A stretch of 64,000 nucleotides of DNA from Eonycteris spelaea (Eukaryota; Chordata; Mammalia; Chiroptera; Pteropodidae). Every line of letters starts with the position of its first letter. Position 1 is the first letter of the stretch. This document shows, piece after piece, positions 60,688 to 64,000 of this stretch. Made by a program: the position numbers and the translations under genes. A model generated the notes under the pieces. The model did not search any database. It saw only the letters and a program-made list of their open reading frames with translations, and was not told the origin of the DNA. Where the stretch lies: positions 4,230,001-4,294,000 of the forward strand of contig PUFA01000077.1 in the NCBI GenBank assembly GCA_003508835.1, written 5' to 3'.

Positions 60688-61039
60688 TATTAAATCCCTC
60701 TCTGCTTAAGTTACCTAGACTGATTTCTATATATTTCACTGCAACATGACTAATAACTTTTGCTAAATACTGTTATATACATAAATTCTAATAACGTTCT
60801 ATCTGAGAATGCTCAATTGTTGAAATGAGTGAACTTGGACTTTCAGGGAGTCTAGGCTTGAGATAAAATAACTACAAGTATAAATTTGTTAGAAGTCTCT
60901 CTTTTAGCTTTAAAATTCATGTAAATGAACTCTATAATAAATTCTGTTCTTCCAAAATTCAGAGCGAAATTCATGTACCTTTTCATTCAGTGGCTTTACA
61001 CAGTCCCTGAGGAAACCCACGTTATCCAAGACATTATAC
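60688..61039. other. Unique-looking intronic sequence
   Basis: AT-rich; nothing recognised. Confidence 0.5.
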
Positions 61040-61220
61040 ATGACTCGTTTTGAAAGGCATTTAACCTGTGTAACAACTCTGAAAAGTAGGTCTTATTATG
61101 CCCATTTTACAGATGGATTCACTGGGCTTAGAGAGGTAAAATCACGTGTCTAAGATCACAAAGAGCTAGGATTTCAACCTAGGGCCTTCTGGTTTCAAAG
61201 CCACAAGCTCTTTCCACGAC
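61040..61220 (-). repeat. MIR SINE
   Basis: Contains tgcccattttacagatggat, gcttagagaggtaaaatcac, gtctaagatcacaaagagct and caagctctttccacgaccac. Confidence 0.7.
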
Positions 61221-62084
61221 CACACGCGGACTTCTAAGGGAGCAACAGTCCAATAGTTCTCCGCGGCTCTGGACACTGGCTTGTAATGGAGGTTTGGTTA
61301 GTTCGTTTGGCTCAATGCCAACATGGACTAGTCAGTTCTTCTTTCCTCCACAGACATCAAAATGCCTCAAAATGGTATACGTCTCACCTTATGAAGGATT
61401 TGGGAAGAAAAGATGGATGGAACACAACAGAAAAATCTTCACGACTAGAAAAAGATGACCGAAACACATGCCACTGGTCGCACATCCACAGAACGATGAC
61501 AACGTTGTACACATAAGTCATGATAACAGGTTTGCGAAGCCTGGAAACCGATGCAAACCGATGGGGTCCTGGGATTACTATGGCATCGGCAGAACTATTT
61601 TGGTTTGCATCCCTCCTATGACTCATGTGTGCAGTTTTAACTGTCTCTCTCCTTCCCGACGTACCTGTCAGCAGGCCGGGGCATTTCCCCATCAAGGCTC
61701 ACTGGGGTATTTCTATATAACGATATGTGGCCTTGTTTACTCCTTCTAAGCGACGCAAGTCCTGTCTCTGTCTTTCCTGGAGAAATTATTCTCAAGAAGT
61801 ATCTTTTTTGCAAATTGATCTGGGTCTTCAAACTGTCGGCGACTATGTATGAGGTTTCAGAAAAAAAAAAAAAAAAACGTATAAAGCCACATGGTGGTTT
61901 TCATCCACCCAAATCGCTTTTTATACTTTTCGACTCAAAATTTTCCCCAGGGCTTTCCAAGCAGTTCATAATACAACCCCCCCCCCAAATTCTGAACACC
62001 CCTTTGATAATCTTATTCGGAAGGGACATTTCTGAAAAATGAATGAATGAAAAAAATGAATGAACCGAAAGAGATGACATTTGC
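61221..62084. other. Unique-looking intronic sequence
   Basis: Poly(A) run at about 61860-61877 and a C9 run at about 61977-61986. No exon or confident repeat recognised. Confidence 0.5.
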
Positions 62085-62300
62085 CAAGTGCCTATTATGT
62101 TCCAGATATTAGGCACGTATCAACTTTTTTAATTCTTAAAGCAGCACATATATAGAGATACTATAACTCTCATTTTATATATTAAAAAAATTAAAGAAGT
62201 TAATAAGTGAATTGACCAAAGTTACCCCAATAAATAAAAGAGCCAGTGATGAGACCCGGGTTGGCCTGGTCTGGAAATCAATCATCTTTTCAAGACTGCA
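62085..62300 (-). repeat. MIR relic
   Basis: Contains cctattatgttccagatatt, ctcattttatatattaaaaa, gaattgaccaaagttacccc and gagacccgggttggcctggt. Confidence 0.6.
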
Positions 62301-64000
62301 CAACGCAGCCGGTAGAACATGTCATCAGAGAGCTTGAGAGCAGCGCTCTAAGAATTCTGACTTCTGGATCTCGTGTTTCGTTTCCAGGTAACGTGAGAAA
62401 ACGATTCCCGACTGCCTGAATATTTAATAACACAGGAAACGAAAACAAATTGCACCGCTAGCCCTTTACGGGTGTGTCATAATGGGGTGGGGGTGGGGCA
62501 GGTATTCCAGGGGGAATAAAAGCAGCACACAACAAGTGAAAGCGTGTCTAAAAGGGTAAGTGATTTGGAATTTTAGATGAGAGCAAATTAACATTAAGAA
62601 GATTTTGCGGTCTAGAGTTTCGATTCCCATGGCCAGTGGTGACTGCTCCAATGGACCCCTTCCTCCCCGCGCATCTTCTGTCTGTCTATCTGTTGCCTTT
62701 TTATGAGCATCTCCCTGTCAACGCCAGCTCAGTATGGTGACAGCAGCCCTCTTACCTACTACACCTTCCACAGCCCCAGCTTTGTCATAAGGGAGAGGAC
62801 ACTCGCTCTAGACCACTGCCACTTTCAGAAAGGAGGACAAAAACCCAACGCCAAGGCTATTTCTTCGCTGAGCTGCCCTGCCCAGTTCCAGTGCCCTTCT
62901 GCAGCTTCCAGCTCGAGTGACATAAACTTACTCTCTGCGATTTCTGATGGTCACCTCTTCATCTAGCCTGCACCACCATGGCTAAAAGGAATCTTGATCA
63001 AACCTCCCGACGGGGCATAACACCTTTTATTAAGCAGGAAATTATACGTATTGATTTGGGGCTGTCCAAGACGTTTTTCTATAACGAGGTCAGGAAATGA
63101 AGTGTTTGAGTTAACCACATTTTTCTCACAACTAGTTATCACTTGTCATATACATATCAGACCTATTTTCAAAGAGGCAGAATGAAATTACACTTCCGTG
63201 ATATTTTTTTCTGTTTTTGCCTTCAGTTCATTCTCTGCTTTTCTCTGCCTTGCTCTGCACTCCAAGATGTCAAACTCTATATAGTAAACAGCATCGCATA
63301 GGCTCTCTAGCCACTGGCTCCCAGCTGTGTGCAGCCAATCAGAAATGTGGGCAGGAAATTCTAGGGCGGGAGAAGAGAGAGGTTGGGGTATGGACCTACC
63401 TCCAACCCTCTCTGGGCCACCGTTCATCTCCTAGGGATCTAGAACTCACCAGGCCACAGTAGCTCGCTCCCTCTGCTCCTCAGTCCTAGGAGTGCAAACA
63501 GCTTCCCACCTTTGCTAAGCTCTGGGTGCTTCTCTATCCATTACTGGTCCCTTTGCCACAACCCAAACAGTCCCTTTGGCAAACACTCTTCTGTTAACCT
63601 TTGAAGAGTTGTCCTGCCAGGATCCCAACCTACAGGATGGCAATTGCTGTTCTGTACTTAGTGAGTGACTTCCACGTGCTGTTCTAAGAACTGTGGCAAA
63701 TGCAGAAGGAAAACAATATAAGCTGCTAAATTTATACTTCAAAATCCAGCTGGGGACCTAAACATGCCACAAGGCAAGTCACACTCTACTCTCAACCATC
63801 TCCAAAGGCCTAAACCTGTCCTATGCCTCTACCTGTGCCTACCCTCCATGGAAACACACCTGTCCTCAGGCCCATTCACTCGGAGCCAGTGTAAAACTCC
63901 AGAAAATAGGGCCAGGTATGTGGCTGACCATGGCTCTATGTCCATGGATGACAGAAAAACTGGTTCTGAACTCCTTTGTCTTCACCCATCCAAGCCCATT
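62301..64000. other. Unique-looking intronic sequence
   Basis: An L2-like scrap (tgctgttctaagaactgtgg) is at 63678-63697. No exon, RNA gene or confident repeat otherwise. Confidence 0.45.

Larger units (their letters stand above)
38579..64000 (-). other. SNTB1: SNTB1 upstream intron, part
   Basis: This is the sequence upstream of the PH1-end exon on the transcribed strand. The preceding exon, which would encode the end of the PDZ region and the linker to PH1, was looked for among the open frames and not found, so the intron is at least 25.4 kb. Its content is repeats and unique non-coding DNA. Confidence 0.8.

Overview
The window is nuclear DNA from a placental mammal. Two internal coding exons of the beta-1-syntrophin gene (SNTB1) lie on the minus strand, at 38371-38578 and 1483-1621. 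They are separated by a 36.7 kb intron, and everything else I can recognise is intron of the same gene filled with old transposable elements. MIR, L2, L1M-type, MER5-type, Tigger-type and MaLR LTR relics establish the mammalian origin. I see no Alu, no rodent B1/B2 and none of the common carnivore, ruminant/cetacean, pig, horse or African-mammal tRNA SINEs, so I cannot name the order; a lineage poor in young SINEs fits best.

Gene direction is right to left. The upstream exon (38371-38578) encodes the end of the split PH1 domain and the linker to PH2. The downstream exon (1483-1621) encodes the start of PH2. Splice signals and phases agree across the intron (phase 0, AEK|VPGE). The far edges continue into introns: 38579-64000 is upstream and 1-1482 is downstream. 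The PDZ-coding exons and the C-terminal SU exons are outside the window. The last codons of the downstream exon read LLPPG where syntrophins normally read LLATR, which looks like one missing G next to the splice donor.

Repeat layout of the large intron (1622-38370): MER5/MIR relics, then MaLR LTRs in both orientations (about 6993, 9258, 10836, 19478, 21600, 25144, 32933 and 34503). There is a structurally complete solo ERV LTR at 12155-12592 on the minus strand. A Tigger-type transposase relic with its middle deleted lies at about 31800-32350. A 131-bp segment occurs twice, 2.8 kb apart, at about 98.5 percent identity, each copy next to an AT-rich palindrome.

Upstream intron (38579-64000): L2/MIR relics, a (CA)n tract, a hAT-type element at 45303-45530, and a long ancient L1 on the minus strand (53625-57135) interrupted by a MaLR LTR. 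A (TATATC)n satellite at 59905-60018 and an intact 168-bp Tigger-type MITE with TA target duplication at 60520-60687 follow.

I found no other protein-coding gene, structural RNA gene or CRISPR array. Most other open reading frames are short and without family resemblance. Repeat family names below come from memory of consensus sequences, not from a search, so subfamily assignments are approximate.
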